Counted from the first letter of the stretch, positions 54,093 to 62,952 are shown. The stretch: 64,000 nucleotides of DNA from an uncultured Anaerolineae bacterium (GCA_905479495.1 CAJQMR010000010.1:248001-312000), one strand, 5' to 3'. Numbers and translations: made by a program. The notes: generated by a model from the sequence alone, not told the origin.

Positions 54093-54350
54093 TTAAACTA
54101 ATGAATGAACCGCTTTATGCAGGTTAGCTGCGGTCCGAAACGTTTCTTCAGATAAAAGCGTGCCCGGGAAAGAAATGTCGAAGCTATCCTCTAAATCCAG
54201 AAGCAGGTTCACTGCTCTCATTGAATCCAGACCCAGTTCATCCAGCGGCTTGTCTAGCGGAATATTTTGGGGCGCTTCGGTAAATTTGAGATGACGGCTC
54301 AAAACGGTTAACAATTTTTCGGTTAGCTGATCGTGGCTTATTTGCTCCAT
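54093..54350 (-). CDS. Free-standing acyl/peptidyl carrier protein
   Basis: An 85-residue acidic four-helix carrier protein. The phosphopantetheine serine sits in DELGLDSMRAVNLLLDLED near residue 44. In the cluster it most likely holds the amino acid activated by the AMP ligase, on which the PLP decarboxylase then acts, as BtrI does in butirosin synthesis. It follows the ligase gene after 74 bp. Confidence 0.88.
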   Translation of the reverse strand: MEQISHDQLTEKLLTVLSRHLKFTEAPQNIPLDKPLDELGLDSMRAVNLLLDLEDSFDISFPGTLLSEETFRTAANLHKAVHSLV

Positions 54351-54424
54351 GAATTTAAACTCCTGTTATGGTTATTTGTTTTTTATAACTTCTAAAATCA
54401 CGCGAAAGGCATTTGGGACTTTGC

Positions 54425-55891
54425 CTAATGCCTTTTGATTTTTCCAGAATGGGTGCGCGGAATGGCAGACACAAAGGTAATGGTTTCCGGGATGGCGTAG
54501 CTTGGGAGTTTGTCGGCCAAATGCGCCAGCAAGGCTGGCTCGACGACTGTTCCATCCACAGGCACAACTTCCGCAAGAATCCCCGTTTCTGTGCCGGATA
54601 CACGACAGTCCGCAACACCAGCATAAGCGCCAATGATCGCTTCAATATGCTCGGGGCTAAGCCGGTAACCGCGCACTTTCAGGAATGCACTTTTACGGCC
54701 AACAATGTGCAGTTCTTGTGTGTTGGCATCTATGTAGCCAATATCGCCCGTGGGGAAAAAGTCGGAAACGGCCGTTTCCCCATAATAAGGCCAGGCTAAA
54801 CTTTCCCCTTGCAGATAAATTTCTCCCACGGCCCCCGCTGGCACACAGTCGCCAGCCTCATCCACAATGCGCAGCGTATAAATCGGCAGCACCTTCCCCG
54901 ACGACTGCCAATCGTCGGCATAAGGCGGCGCAAACAGTTTGTGGCTCACCACAGAGGGTGTTTCCGTCAGGCCGTAGCGCACCGAATAGCTAAGCGCCGG
55001 GTAAACCTGCCGAATTTGCCGCACAGCTTCCAGGTCTAGCGCACCGCCACCAAAGCCAATATGCTGCAAATTGGGCAAGTTGATGCGCTTGATAAAGCGG
55101 GCCATTTGGGCGTAAAAATGCGGCACGCCTTCAATAGCGGTAAGCAGCGAGGTAAAGCGCGCCTGCAGCAAATCGCCAAGCGGCCCCATCGCGGCACCAG
55201 TCGCAGGTAACACAACCGCGGCGGCCATCGAGCTGTATTCCAGCAAGCGGCTCAACCCATAAGAGTGAGACAGTGGAGAAGTGAGATACACGGTCTGGTT
55301 TGCTGCGTGCGCCAGACAGCCCATGTTGCGCATGCCCGCAATCGCCCGCAGGTATTGGCCATGCGTCACCTGAATCCACTTTGCCGCACCCGTGGTGCCG
55401 CTGGTTTGAAAGATAAAGGCGGGTGTTTCTGAAGATACGGCCGTATTATCCACCACCCCATTACTAGCTGAGCTTTGCTGCATTAACGTGGCAAAAGGAA
55501 CGGCCCACGGCTCCTCTTGCAGTTCGGGCAGGTCGGTTACCAGCAGGTCCACGCCTATTTGGGCCATCAACGCAGAAATCTCTTCAGGGTCCGGGGTAAA
55601 CGGCAAAAATGCCAGGCAAATACCCGCGGACAAACACCCCCAGACAAGCTGAATAACGGCCGTACCGCTGTCCAAACTCGCCCCAACAACCAGCCGCTGC
55701 GGATCAAGCCTTCCCTGCAACGTCCGCCCCAAAGAAAAAGCAATATCCTCCATTTGCTGGTAGGTCATGCTGCCATCAGCCCCATAAAGATAAACCTTAT
55801 CGGGCTGGCTTCGGGCCTGATTGGCCAGAATTGTATAAAGATCCACCTCATTGTCATTGGGGGAATAATTGTTGGAAACAGGTAAAGACAT
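54425..55891 (-). CDS. Free-standing AMP-forming acyl/aminoacyl ligase
   Basis: A 488-residue ANL-superfamily enzyme that adenylates a carboxylate and loads it on a carrier thiol. Motifs: P-loop FQTSGTTGAAKWIQ, SPLSHSYGLSRLLEY, YGLTETPSVV (A5), PTGDIGYID (A7), FLKVRGYRLSPEHIE (A8) and the end lysine in RTHSGKIKRH (A10). It stops directly after A10, so it has no fused carrier domain and would serve the separate carrier protein. The substrate is unknown. The ATG at 55891 is preferred over a TTG two codons earlier. It lies between the decarboxylase and carrier-protein genes. Confidence 0.88.
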   Translation of the reverse strand: MSLPVSNNYSPNDNEVDLYTILANQARSQPDKVYLYGADGSMTYQQMEDIAFSLGRTLQGRLDPQRLVVGASLDSGTAVIQLVWGCLSAGICLAFLPFTPDPEEISALMAQIGVDLLVTDLPELQEEPWAVPFATLMQQSSASNGVVDNTAVSSETPAFIFQTSGTTGAAKWIQVTHGQYLRAIAGMRNMGCLAHAANQTVYLTSPLSHSYGLSRLLEYSSMAAAVVLPATGAAMGPLGDLLQARFTSLLTAIEGVPHFYAQMARFIKRINLPNLQHIGFGGGALDLEAVRQIRQVYPALSYSVRYGLTETPSVVSHKLFAPPYADDWQSSGKVLPIYTLRIVDEAGDCVPAGAVGEIYLQGESLAWPYYGETAVSDFFPTGDIGYIDANTQELHIVGRKSAFLKVRGYRLSPEHIEAIIGAYAGVADCRVSGTETGILAEVVPVDGTVVEPALLAHLADKLPSYAIPETITFVSAIPRTHSGKIKRH

Positions 55892-55929
55892 AAGCAAACT
55901 ACTAGAAATACCTGAACGTGTGATTATTT

Positions 55930-57177
55930 TTAGGTGAGTTCGTGTTGGGGCAAGTAAGACTTAAAAAAACCGTCACATGTCAGCAGACCTTCATAAAATA
56001 ACGGTTGGCTGTTAAACCCCCACATAGCTGTTGTTTGGCAATACGCACCGGCATTGGGAATAGCGACAAAATCCCCTTCATCAAGGAAGGGCGCAGCTAC
56101 ATTGGTTCCAACTGTATCCGCCGTCGTGCATAAGTTGCCGACAAGATTGATCGTTTCCTCACGCTCCACAAAATGTTCGGTAATGAAGCGGAATTGTGGA
56201 TTGCGGCGCAAAAAGCCCCCTAGCCCCACCCCGGGATTATGAACATTGAGGCCGCCGTCCAGAAAAACAAACGTCTCCCCATGTAGTTCCTTCCTGTCAA
56301 CGACGCGGGCAATGTAATAGCCAGAACGAGCCACTAAAGCGCGCCCCGCCTCAAACCAGATGTCAATATCTGCCCAAACCGGATCTTGCCAATGTGTTTG
56401 CAGTTGCTCACGCAGAGCGGCCTCATCCAGGGCTTTGTCTCGCGCCAAATAAGGAACGCCGCACCCCAGCCCCAAATCAACAACGTGTATCGTTACCCCA
56501 GCAGCCCGGAAGGTTCGAATCGTCTCCTCAACTACTTCTACAGCCTGAACAATGGGGGCAACTTCCAGACGCTGTGAACCAAAGTAAAAATGCAAACCTA
56601 GCAATTCTATCTGCGGAATAGCCTTGCATTCCTGAGCGATGGCCAGTGCTTGCTCATTGCTTAAGCCAAACTGGGAACCGCCAGCCATATTTAAGCCGCC
56701 AAAAGAGACACCGGGATTAATGCGTAGCAAAATTCGAACCTGCGCTGCATGATGAGCCGCCTGCTTAAGACGCGCCCACTCAGCCTCGGACTCAATCACA
56801 ATGGCAGCAGGCCCCGCCTGGCAAAGCATCTCCAGAAATGGCAGAGACTTGACGACCCCACCAGCCAAAATATTGGCTGGCCGCAAGCCCGCAGAAAGGC
56901 AGAATTCCCATTCTGCTTGCCCGGTAATTTCGCCACCAATACCCAAGCTCGCAAAATGGTTCACCAGCGCAGGCTGGGGATTTGCCTTTAAGGCATAAAA
57001 CCCGCGTGCATTCTTCGGGAAAAAGGCGCGATACGTGGCAACAGCCTCATTCAGCACCGTTTCACTGTACAAATAAAGGGGGGTTGGCAGATCGTTTTTC
57101 TGTTTTTGTACCCACTGCAGGACTTCATCATCATGCTTTTGGCGGGAATGAGCATCAGACATTTGCGTTTCAAACAT
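55930..57177 (-). CDS. Fold-III PLP decarboxylase (DapDC/BtrK-like)
   Basis: A protein of about 415 aa from the alanine-racemase-fold decarboxylases. The PLP lysine is in GFYALKANPQPALV near residue 51; a Gly-rich phosphate loop (VVDLGLGCGVPY) and the C-terminal GNLCTTADTVGTNV and IPNAGAYCQTTAM motifs are intact. Relatives include diaminopimelate and ornithine decarboxylases, BtrK (which decarboxylates glutamate bound to a carrier protein) and members linked to exosortase-A systems. Beside a ligase and a carrier protein, action on a carrier-bound amino acid is the best guess. The ATG at 57177 follows AGGAAG; a GTG 12 codons earlier is possible. It is the first gene of the cluster. Confidence 0.85.
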   Translation of the reverse strand: MFETQMSDAHSRQKHDDEVLQWVQKQKNDLPTPLYLYSETVLNEAVATYRAFFPKNARGFYALKANPQPALVNHFASLGIGGEITGQAEWEFCLSAGLRPANILAGGVVKSLPFLEMLCQAGPAAIVIESEAEWARLKQAAHHAAQVRILLRINPGVSFGGLNMAGGSQFGLSNEQALAIAQECKAIPQIELLGLHFYFGSQRLEVAPIVQAVEVVEETIRTFRAAGVTIHVVDLGLGCGVPYLARDKALDEAALREQLQTHWQDPVWADIDIWFEAGRALVARSGYYIARVVDRKELHGETFVFLDGGLNVHNPGVGLGGFLRRNPQFRFITEHFVEREETINLVGNLCTTADTVGTNVAAPFLDEGDFVAIPNAGAYCQTTAMWGFNSQPLFYEGLLTCDGFFKSYLPQHELT

Positions 57178-57490
57178 TATCTTCCTGATATTCTTCCCCC
57201 AGCATGAACACACACAACATTAATAACTTTCCGCAGAGCAAATTTAGATTTAAAAAACGAAAAGGTGACAGTATTACCTAAGAGGAAAGAAAAAACCTCA
57301 TTGCGCAATATTGTAGCATGATTGTTTTTGGTAACAAATTAGCTGTAAATACACCTTTTCAAAATTACTCAAAAGTGAACACGATTCGGCTCGGAATTTT
57401 AAAAGCCGTCAATTGATAAGGCATCAAACTATTCAATAATTTATATGACCGAATAGCATTGTATTGCTTAATACATTGCCCATTCACTGA

Positions 57491-57605
57491 TACTTGTAGG
57501 CTCTCACGACGGCATCTTGGTCACCAAACAGGGTAAACAGCCCCTACATTACTGGGCGGGAACGGCCGTTTCCCCTCCACTTATCTCCAACAGCAAGATA
57601 CACAA
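57491..57605 (-). pseudogene. Remnant of a thioredoxin/CnoX gene 3' end (fragment 2)
   Basis: About 115 bp match the last part of the gene at 58192-58920 and, more closely, fragment 1 near 41 kb (46 of 47 bases between 57527-57573 and 41015-41061). It is broken by indels. It lies in the 447-bp gene-free stretch 57178-57624. The rest of that stretch is AT-rich, holds the biosynthetic cluster's promoter region, and includes a near-palindrome TGTATT-N4-AATACA at 57460-57475; no gene is seen. Confidence 0.8.
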
Positions 57606-57624
57606 TTAGGGGAGAACACAAGAT

Positions 57625-58110
57625 TTAATCTTCGTAATCTAGGCAGAGATACCATGAAGCTTCAATAGATCGACAAACACGCTGATATTCACCGTCAGCA
57701 AAAGTGTAGTCATCTGTATTCCTAGCCGTAAGCAAGGGCGGGGGCACGGGGCTATAAATAATTGTTTTCATGGGGCTGAAGGGAATAAGGTTGAAAATTT
57801 GAAAGGTAACCAGCCCAGCAGCATTACCGCCCAGACTACGCGTGACGCCGCTCTCTTTTACCAGGGTGCGATAAAGTTCTAAACGGTCAGATGGGAGTTG
57901 TTCCTCGGCTGTTGTTGGATAAATCGAGCCGTTCTTATGGACAATCACGCCAACCTGATCCTCCTGATATAGCTGCACCAGGTGATTCAAACTAGCCTGG
58001 TGTTCCTGGTAAATAGCGATGACGGCATCATCAGATGGTGGCTGCCTGCCAAACCACAAAACAGCCAACAAGACTACAGCACTGATTGGGAGTGCAAGAT
58101 ATTTGCGCAT
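57625..58110 (-). CDS. Secreted or membrane-anchored protein, unknown function
   Basis: A 161-residue protein, not recognised. After MRKY comes a hydrophobic segment (residues 5-20) that would act as signal or anchor. The rest is soluble, with two cysteines near the end (RVCRSIE, WYLCLDYED). GGAGGT lies nine bases before the ATG. It stands between remnant fragment 2 and the intact thioredoxin gene, 81 bp from the latter and on the same strand. Confidence 0.7.
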   Translation of the reverse strand: MRKYLALPISAVVLLAVLWFGRQPPSDDAVIAIYQEHQASLNHLVQLYQEDQVGVIVHKNGSIYPTTAEEQLPSDRLELYRTLVKESGVTRSLGGNAAGLVTFQIFNLIPFSPMKTIIYSPVPPPLLTARNTDDYTFADGEYQRVCRSIEASWYLCLDYED

Positions 58111-58191
58111 AAGAAACCTACCTCCATAATGTTCAGCAAATACATGTTATCTAAAGGGCCGATTTCTGCCAAACAGCGTATGTACTTATCC

Positions 58192-58920
58192 TTACAAAAC
58201 GGCTAGCTGTTGCTTGTACGCCTTCACCGTAACGTCTTGTTCACCCAGTAAGGCAAACAATCCCTGCATCACCGGGCGGGCACGGCCGTTTCCGCCATTG
58301 ATCTCCATCAGCAAAGTGTACATCGCCCCGGCATATTCGCGCCGCTGGATCAGGTTGGCGATATTCACGTTGGTGCCGGTTAAACGGCCGTCTGCCACAT
58401 CCAGTAAAAATTGGGCCAACGGCCGTAACTGGTCCGCTTCCCCTTTATCTGTTGTAGGCAGATGGCGCAGCGCCTCACGGCCATTGCCCTGGCGCAGCAG
58501 ATCTTTGGCTTTTTGCAGGCGGACTTGCGGCGTGTTGGGCACGGCCGTTTGCGGTTTTGGCTGGGCAGGGGCGGCGTTGGGCATTTGGGCCAGCACCCGC
58601 TGCAAAAATTGGCGCACGTTTGGCTCTGGCTGGGCACCGACAAACTCATCCACCACACGGCCGTTCACAAACGCCTTCACCGCCGGAATGCCGCGTACGT
58701 TAAACTGCATCGCCAGCGGCTGGTTTTGGTCGCTGTTGATTTTGGCTAGCCGGAAACGGCCGTTGTGCTCCGCCGCCAATCGTTCCAGCACCGGCCCCAA
58801 CATGCGGCACGGGCCGCACCAAGGTGCCCAAAAATCCACAATCACCGGCCGCTGGTGCGACTGCTGAATCACTTCTGCCTGGAAATTGGCCTGATTGACA
58901 TCTAAAATTGTTGCACTCAT
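58192..58920 (-). CDS. Thioredoxin-fold co-chaperone (CnoX/YbbN-like)
   Basis: A 242-residue protein. Residues 1-110 are a thioredoxin domain with the full active site FWAPWCGPCRMLGP and cis-Pro in VRGIPAVKAF. A Pro/Gln linker leads to a C-terminal helical domain of about 110 residues (QVRLQKAKDLLRQGNGREALRHLP, NIANLIQRREYAGAMYTLL) with TPR-like repeats, as in CnoX/YbbN, which protects substrates from oxidation and hands them to chaperones. GAGG precedes the ATG. The gene carries six ACGGCCGT copies, and its 3' end has been copied to three other places in the window. Confidence 0.88.
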   Translation of the reverse strand: MSATILDVNQANFQAEVIQQSHQRPVIVDFWAPWCGPCRMLGPVLERLAAEHNGRFRLAKINSDQNQPLAMQFNVRGIPAVKAFVNGRVVDEFVGAQPEPNVRQFLQRVLAQMPNAAPAQPKPQTAVPNTPQVRLQKAKDLLRQGNGREALRHLPTTDKGEADQLRPLAQFLLDVADGRLTGTNVNIANLIQRREYAGAMYTLLMEINGGNGRARPVMQGLFALLGEQDVTVKAYKQQLAVL

Positions 58921-58946
58921 CTGATTTTCCTCAAGTTATATTTTTT

Positions 58947-58998
58947 AACCGCAGAGGATTAGAAAAAATCTTTGCGTTCTTTGCATCTTTGCGGTTTG
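58947..58998. repeat. CTTTGCG-type repeat with short stem
   Basis: CTTTGCG, CTTTGCA and CTTTGCG occur at a period of about 9-10 bases, and AACCGCA at the left pairs with TGCGGTT at the right. It lies in the 293-bp gap 58921-59213, which also has one ACGGCCGT at 59151 and no gene. Confidence 0.65.
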
Positions 58999-59213
58999 AT
59001 TTTTAAGTTCAAAGTTGGTCTGTAAACGACCGTAGTGTAACCGCCAAATATAAACATTAGGTCAAAATAATCTATGGTCGCATTATTCAATCAAATTGAC
59101 CCAGGAAATTGCAACTTTACAACAAAAGTTCTGTATAGGGAGAAGGAAAAACGGCCGTATCCCTCTAAATAAAAGTTTGCGAAGATATTTGCGGTCATTT
59201 AGTATGTCACAAA

Positions 59214-59642
59214 ATGTTGAAAGAAAGAATTATCCAAGTCCTGGGCATTTGGCTCATTATCTCCTTTTTTGTCCTTCTCTTTGGCATTACGCGTTGGGAT
59301 TTACCACCAACAACGGCCGTATTGTTTGCAGGTCTATTAGGATTTTTCATTTTGCTGCAATTTGGAAGTCACATGGAGGGTGGAAAAGATACCGTTGACG
59401 AAATCGCCAGTTCAGACGAGATCGTAGTCGGCAATATTGAAGTCTGGCACAACAAAAAAACGATTTGGTACAATGCCAAGGTCAAAAGAAACTATCAGGA
59501 CAGGGTTTTTGCCAAAGAAAAAGAGTTTGAGGATGTGGAAGAAGCCAAGGCGTGGCTAGCATTCACCTACCAGCAAGAGCTAGAAAAACACCAACAATAT
59601 CTTCACCAAATTGAACAAACTTCCTCAACCAATAACAATTAA
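59214..59642 (+). CDS. Small membrane protein, unknown function
   Basis: A 142-residue protein, not recognised. Two hydrophobic segments at about residues 7-24 and 33-50 are followed by a hydrophilic C-terminal domain of about 90 residues rich in Glu and Lys, with a likely coiled end (EEAKAWLAFTYQQELEKHQQ). No strong ribosome-binding site precedes the ATG. It converges with the CocE-like gene. Confidence 0.6.
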   Translation: MLKERIIQVLGIWLIISFFVLLFGITRWDLPPTTAVLFAGLLGFFILLQFGSHMEGGKDTVDEIASSDEIVVGNIEVWHNKKTIWYNAKVKRNYQDRVFAKEKEFEDVEEAKAWLAFTYQQELEKHQQYLHQIEQTSSTNNN

Positions 59643-59709
59643 GCAATTTCCAGTCACAATTTACCGTTACAAATAGTTTACATCCTCTTCCGTTGCTCCG
59701 GCGCAGTCT

Positions 59710-59742
59710 AAGGCAAACAATCCCTGCATCACCGGCCGTTTC
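59710..59742 (-). pseudogene. Short remnant of the thioredoxin gene 3' end (fragment 3)
   Basis: Thirty-three bases match 58251-58292 of the intact gene except for an internal deletion of nine bases just before GGCCGTTTCC. It ends six bases from the stop codon of the CocE-like gene. Confidence 0.6.
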
Positions 59743-59747
59743 CTACC

Positions 59748-61409
59748 CTACTTTTCAATAACCGGCAGCAACAGCTCGCTCACATACTTTGCTGACGAAA
59801 GGATATTGCACCGCCCCCGTTCGTTCCCCTTGTAGGTAAATGGCTGGTTGATTTTTAACCCACTGATAAAGTAACGTCCCTGCACCACCAGCCTTAATTC
59901 GTCACCTTTGCAAAAATAAGTCGCAGACGGTTCAAACGCCAACACCAGTTTGGCTACCTCACCCTTCTTGAGCGGCTTGAGCGTATCAAAATCATACTCT
60001 GGCAAATAAGGCAAACTCAAGGATTCATTCACGGTACGCAGCGCAACGCGCACGGCCGTTTTTGTAACAATATCGTTGGCAAAGCCATACGTACCATCAA
60101 AATTGACCTCCTTATCATTATGAAACTTTTGAATTCCTGCAAAGATATTGGCATCTTCGCAACCCTCAAGCGCAATGTAAAGCGTCAACTTCATTGGCCC
60201 AACAATCTCCGTATCCTGATCAAAAATGTAGGAAAAGTGGACACTGCCCCTTGCCAAATCAAATGTGCCGGAAGAGCTTCGAACAGTGGGCCCTTTCGCC
60301 AAAGCATTTTCCCGGCAATCTAAATAAAATGGCTGCCAAACAACGTTTTCAGGCGGCCATTGGTTCTCGTACCGTACCTCCTTAACCTCATTGCCAAATT
60401 CTCGTATTTCCAAACGCACTTTTGGCTGTTCAAGCATGCCATTATCGATGCCCTTTAAGAAGTAATCAAAAAATTTAAGCATTAACGCATTTACTTCGGT
60501 GCTGTAATACGCTGTCCACTCCCCACCGCGATGGGTGTAAAGCCATTTATGTGCTGAACCGGCACGCGCATACACTCTGGCGCTGCCTCTGGTGTGCATC
60601 ATCTGCGAGGCAAAACTAATGCAGTTCAGCATAGGCACCGTTATCTTTTCAAAATCAGCCACAAACGATTGCCACCATTCGTCCCTTGTCTCTCGCTCAA
60701 GCTGTTGCTGCCGCATATCAAACCCAGAGCCGAAGGTCTGAAGCCTGCTAAAAAGAAATGGCGTAAAGCCTTCTTCACGCACACCCCCCGGATAAAACCA
60801 ATCTTTGTACAGGTCTGAGACCCCTTCCCAAGGACAAATGGCTTTTAGGTGTGGAGGGTTCATTGCCGCTACCTTATACTGATTGATGGCCAAATAAGAA
60901 ACACCCAGAATTCCCACATGCCCATTTGACCACAGTTGCCCGCCCGCCCATTCGATTGCATCGTAAATATCTTGAATTTCCTCATCACCAAAAAACACCT
61001 GAGGCTGTTCATCTTTCGGCGACAGACCAAAGCCTCGCTTGTCAATATTTATCACAGCATATCCGTTGGCCACCCAAAAATTCGGATCGGGTGCTTCAAA
61101 GCTCGTTTCATCGGAAAACGTGATCTTACCTGGCTGTCGAGCAAAGCGGAGCTGAATATGCATGTATCCATCTTTGCACAAAACATCTTTCCGACCAGGA
61201 TGCAGCGAAAGCAGCACAGGGAATTTCCCATCAGTCATGGGACGATAAATATTGGCGCTCAAGTAGCTGCCATCCCGCATCGGAATGTGTACATCTCGCA
61301 AGATATTCATGTTTGGGCTAGCTTCTTGAACCATCACATTGCTTGGGTTTATTAACCCTCTGATTTTCCCAAGAATCTGCTTAGGTGAGTTCTTTTTTTG
61401 AACGAACAT
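59748..61409 (-). CDS. CocE/NonD-family hydrolase
   Basis: A 553-residue alpha/beta hydrolase of the CocE/X-Pro dipeptidyl-peptidase class. The N-terminal domain has DVHIPMRDGSYLSANIYRP and the oxyanion region; the nucleophile is Ser in HVGILGVSYLAINQYKVAA, and the His is likely in LYTHRGGEWTAYY. The C-terminal jelly-roll domain (LARGSVHFSYIFDQDTEIVG to GRYFISGLKIN) is complete. Members split esters, amides or beta-lactams; the substrate is unknown. The ATG at 61409 has AAAAGGA seven bases upstream. It lies 26 bp after the HXXEE gene and is probably in the TetR-controlled operon. Confidence 0.85.
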   Translation of the reverse strand: MFVQKKNSPKQILGKIRGLINPSNVMVQEASPNMNILRDVHIPMRDGSYLSANIYRPMTDGKFPVLLSLHPGRKDVLCKDGYMHIQLRFARQPGKITFSDETSFEAPDPNFWVANGYAVINIDKRGFGLSPKDEQPQVFFGDEEIQDIYDAIEWAGGQLWSNGHVGILGVSYLAINQYKVAAMNPPHLKAICPWEGVSDLYKDWFYPGGVREEGFTPFLFSRLQTFGSGFDMRQQQLERETRDEWWQSFVADFEKITVPMLNCISFASQMMHTRGSARVYARAGSAHKWLYTHRGGEWTAYYSTEVNALMLKFFDYFLKGIDNGMLEQPKVRLEIREFGNEVKEVRYENQWPPENVVWQPFYLDCRENALAKGPTVRSSSGTFDLARGSVHFSYIFDQDTEIVGPMKLTLYIALEGCEDANIFAGIQKFHNDKEVNFDGTYGFANDIVTKTAVRVALRTVNESLSLPYLPEYDFDTLKPLKKGEVAKLVLAFEPSATYFCKGDELRLVVQGRYFISGLKINQPFTYKGNERGRCNILSSAKYVSELLLPVIEK

Positions 61410-61435
61410 TGGGTTTCCTTTTAATAAGCGTTGTT

Positions 61436-62074
61436 TCAATTGCTAGATTGGGGGGCCAGTGGCACCGAATGCGTCTTGATATGCTTCCGATAGAGCATCA
61501 TGCCCATGACCGGCAGTGCTAAATTGCCCCCTAGTCCAATCACCAAGTGAGGATTCAGAATGGCATTCTGGATAATCTGCTGATTGATCAGGTACATAAC
61601 CGACCAAATGCCCACTGGAATATTCAAGAGCAAACTCACTATCAAACCTGGGTTATAAAGTTTCCTGGCTTTCACGCCTAAGGCAATATGAGCCACTCCC
61701 GCAAAAATTGAGAAGTAAGGAATCCACAACCCATACTGATAATCCTGTGCGGCAAGAAGACCAAATCCAGGCAAAATAACCCAGACCAACAAAACATTGA
61801 CGAAAAATATGAAGTTTTGATCTAGTGGTTTATCTGCCGTATCTAGCCTGAATATGTCCACATTAAAAAAATTTCTAAATCCGCCTGGAAAGACATATTC
61901 TTCGGTTTCGTGAAGCATGTACAAAGGCGTTTGCAATAAGATAAGAAAGAGGACAAAATCACTGTTTTTTACAAAGCTGACAAGAAAAACAAACAGAAAA
62001 ATAGATACGATTAACCCCGTTTTTGCCCAATCTCTCTTCAACCAACTGTAGTATTCAGAGAGCTTCATTTTCAT
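61436..62074 (-). CDS. HXXEE-domain membrane protein
   Basis: A membrane protein of about 212 aa with six or so hydrophobic segments. The motif HETEEYVFPGGF near residue 57 defines the HXXEE family (PF13787), whose His and Glu residues may bind metal; the function is unknown. GGAGG stands seven bases before the ATG at 62074; an ATG at 62095 overlapping the TetR stop is an alternative. It lies between the TetR and CocE-like genes, all on the same strand. Confidence 0.75.
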   Translation of the reverse strand: MKMKLSEYYSWLKRDWAKTGLIVSIFLFVFLVSFVKNSDFVLFLILLQTPLYMLHETEEYVFPGGFRNFFNVDIFRLDTADKPLDQNFIFFVNVLLVWVILPGFGLLAAQDYQYGLWIPYFSIFAGVAHIALGVKARKLYNPGLIVSLLLNIPVGIWSVMYLINQQIIQNAILNPHLVIGLGGNLALPVMGMMLYRKHIKTHSVPLAPQSSN

Positions 62075-62091
62075 TCTCTTTCCTCCTAAAA

Positions 62092-62703
62092 TCATGGGGC
62101 TGCGCTAATGCCGCCTAAAAATATACGCACAAATTCTTTACTCATCTTTTCAGCAGATATTTCCGTAGGGAGCAACTCTTTGATGGGCTCCAGCCCGATG
62201 GCATAGCCAAATAGCATACTGATAAAGGCCTGGGCTGAAGCCGATGAATTAATGTTTCGCAGTAATCCAGCTTCCAATTGCTTTTGAAGATAGTGATCCA
62301 AAAACTGAATGGCCCCCCGCGGATTTTGCGCCAGGGCATCCCGCATTTCTGGAAAATGAATGGCTTCAAACATCAACATGCGGATGACATCTTGCTGCGC
62401 TAAAAAGAAGGATAGAATTTGCTGGCAGATAAGCTGCAAGTCTGTTTCCAGATCATAGGTTAACTGCGCGGCAAGTTTATCCAGTCCAGGTCCGCCACCA
62501 ATTTGCTGAATTGCAGCCAGGAATAGAGTTTGTTTATCGCCAAATTGGCGAAATAGGGTGACTTCCGCCACACTGGCTTTCACTGCGATAGCTTGCGTAG
62601 TGGTTCTGGCATAACCGAGTGATTGGAACGATTCGGCCGCTGCTTCCAAGATACGCTGCCGTGCTTTCTTTTTGGAAGATGATGAATTAGGTAAATTTGT
62701 CAT
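62092..62703 (-). CDS. TetR/AcrR-family repressor
   Basis: A 203-residue regulator. The N-terminal helix-turn-helix is clear (ARQRILEAAAESFQSLGY, TTQAIAVKASVAEVTLFRQF, then GDKQTLF), with a ligand-binding helical domain after residue 70 ending in KEFVRIFLGG. The ATG at 62703 is preferred over a TTG four codons upstream. It heads an operon with the HXXEE and CocE-like genes and is divergent from the epimerase gene. A perfect palindrome 18 bp upstream is its likely operator. Confidence 0.9.
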   Translation of the reverse strand: MTNLPNSSSSKKKARQRILEAAAESFQSLGYARTTTQAIAVKASVAEVTLFRQFGDKQTLFLAAIQQIGGGPGLDKLAAQLTYDLETDLQLICQQILSFFLAQQDVIRMLMFEAIHFPEMRDALAQNPRGAIQFLDHYLQKQLEAGLLRNINSSASAQAFISMLFGYAIGLEPIKELLPTEISAEKMSKEFVRIFLGGISAAP

Positions 62704-62721
62704 GGTTACCACCAAATGTTA

Positions 62722-62733
62722 GTAAGTACTTAC
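62722..62733. promoter_or_regulatory. Likely TetR operator, GTAAGTACTTAC
   Basis: A perfect 12-bp palindrome just before the TetR start, inside the divergent intergenic region. Autoregulation is expected for this family. The 62704-62952 gap also has TATAAT at 62864-62869 facing the epimerase gene, with a poor -35 (CTGTCT). Confidence 0.65.
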
Positions 62734-62952
62734 ATTCTAATTACTCTAGCGATTTTGTCAAGGCTCTATGCGAGAAGTTAGCCCACCATAATGAATTAGA
62801 ACAGACAAAAAGCTATCTCATTCCAAACAGAACACCGCCACTGTCTTGCTTCCCTTCGTTCAGTATAATGTGTGGGCACCATAATAATATTCACGATTCA
62901 GTGGCCATACTTTCTTGAGCAATGGTCAGGATAGCGCAACAAGAGGACTTCT

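Noticed and set aside
56505..56525. GGTTCGAATC, a tRNA T-loop-like string
   Set aside because: It lies within the decarboxylase coding region and no acceptor or anticodon stem can be built around it.
54093..57177. Exosortase-A/PEP-CTERM gene set (ligase, carrier protein, decarboxylase)
   Set aside because: The same three families occur near exosortase A, but there is no exosortase, PEP-CTERM protein or EPS operon in the window, and the genes run into an NRPS with a BtrH-like protein.
41848..57213. Transposon or prophage carrying the cluster
   Set aside because: No transposase, integrase, phage gene or terminal inverted repeat was found; only gene-derived direct repeats flank the region.
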